From Actinomycetes bacterium (GTDB lineage: Bacteria; Actinomycetota; Actinomycetes; Actinomycetales; Beutenbergiaceae), in NCBI GenBank assembly GCA_021793935.1, contig JAJYRV010000084.1, positions 1-7,793 on the forward strand: 7,793 bases of DNA. The letters are read 5' to 3'. Positions within the stretch are counted from its first letter, which is position 1. The number at the start of each line of letters is the position of its first letter. Below the pieces are notes generated by a model. The model was not told where the DNA came from. It did no database searches and saw nothing but the letters and a program-made list of their open reading frames with translations. The position numbers were made by a program, and so were the translations under genes. Below, one piece after another: positions 7,308-7,793 of the stretch.

Positions 7308-7350
7308 CGCTCGAACGCGCCCCTCGCCGGTGAGGCTGGCGTCGACGGCG

Positions 7351-7793
7351 TCAGTGCGGGGCGAGTTCACCGGCGTGATCTTCCACGAGTTCAGGTTCCT
7401 TCGTTCGGGGCTTCCCGGGCCACCACATCTTCTCCCCGCCGATCGCGAACAGCGCGGGTACGAGAATGGTGCGGACCACAATCGTATCGACGATCACGCC
7501 CAGGCCCACGATGAGCCCCAACTGGCCGAGCGTCACCAGGGGCAGCACGCCGAGCGCGGCGAACACCCCGGCGAGGACGAGGCCGGCGCTGGTGATGACC
7601 GCGCCGGTACCTTCGACCGCGTGGACCATCGCCGTGCGGGTCCCGGCCGCGCCGACCTCCGTCCGGGCCCGGTGGACGAGGAAGATCGTGTAGTCGATCC
7701 CGAGCGCGACGAGGAACAGGAAGGACATGAGCGGCACCTGCAGATCCAGGTTGCTCAGCCCGAACACGAACTGGCTGAGCCAGGCTCCGGCCC
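7351..7793 (-). CDS. C-terminal end of MMPL/RND-family membrane transporter (5' truncated)
   Basis: The frame is open from the window edge to TGA at 7351-7353, giving about 147 visible residues. They match the C-terminal membrane domain of MMPL transporters. There is a helix ending in LGIDYTIFLVHRARTE, whose Asp-Tyr pair corresponds to the proton-relay pair of MmpL3-type proteins. A cytoplasmic loop follows, then the helices around GTGAVITSAGLVLAGVFAAL and GLIVGLGVIVDTIVVRTILV, and the family-typical ending with GEKMWWPGK. MMPL proteins use the proton gradient to export lipids, siderophores or drugs across the membrane; the substrate here cannot be told. The short acidic C-terminal tail is unremarkable. 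The kinase and regulator genes follow closely on the same strand, an arrangement that suggests ligand- or envelope-stress-controlled export. The GTG at 7767 is internal, not a start. Confidence 0.92.
   Translation of the reverse strand, partial: AGAWLSQFVFGLSNLDLQVPLMSFLFLVALGIDYTIFLVHRARTEVGAAGTRTAMVHAVEGTGAVITSAGLVLAGVFAALGVLPLVTLGQLGLIVGLGVIVDTIVVRTILVPALFAIGGEKMWWPGKPRTKEPELVEDHAGELAPH

Noticed and set aside
1..7793. CRISPR arrays, tRNA or rRNA genes, insertion sequences and attachment sites.
   Set aside because: No repeated spacer pattern, transposase motif, terminal inverted repeats or RNA-gene signature was seen; nearly all of the window is accounted for by coding sequence.

Overview
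The window comes from a GC-rich genome that looks like an actinomycete (phylum Actinomycetota). The evidence is strong G/C bias at third codon positions, GTG starts, a gene tail with an LPDTG sortase signal, a DesK/NarL-type two-component pair beside an MMPL transporter, and an actinobacterial-style membrane-fused copper nitrite reductase. I cannot place it to genus. It is coding almost from end to end. The only non-coding stretches are about 72 bp (360-431), 85 bp (5481-5565) and about 43 bp (7308-7350).

Layout. Plus strand: the 3' end of a cell-wall-anchored surface protein (to 359), then a class V aminotransferase-fold protein (432-1631) that resembles cysteine desulfurases but lacks the catalytic cysteine. 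Everything else is on the minus strand, read from high to low coordinates. First comes the C-terminus of an MMPL/RND transporter (7793-7351), then a sensor histidine kinase (about 7307-6180), then a LuxR/NarL-type response regulator (6183-5566). After an 85-bp gap come an NnrS-like multi-pass membrane protein (5480-4350) and a 910-residue fusion protein (4353-1621). The fusion has about 12-13 membrane segments, one extra cupredoxin domain and a complete two-domain copper nitrite reductase (NirK). The aminotransferase gene and the fusion gene converge and overlap by 11 bp.

How the genes may work together. The NnrS-like gene and the nirK fusion share an ATGA stop/start overlap, so they are almost certainly one translationally coupled unit for reducing nitrite to nitric oxide outside the membrane and handling the NO or its electrons at the membrane. 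All seven copper ligands and both catalytic acid/base residues of NirK can be seen, and so can the type 1 copper ligands of the extra cupredoxin. The kinase and regulator also overlap by ATGA and follow the transporter closely. They may control the transporter, the nitrite module, or both; the sequence does not decide this. In front of the NnrS-like gene lies an AT-rich patch with a possible leaderless promoter and an inverted repeat (TTTACA-N12-TGTAAA), a good operator candidate.

The item most worth attention is the nitrite reductase module. It looks like a self-contained, membrane-integrated enzyme carrying its own cupredoxin donor, next to a membrane protein that may be distantly related to its N-terminal half. 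No nitric oxide reductase gene is present in the window.
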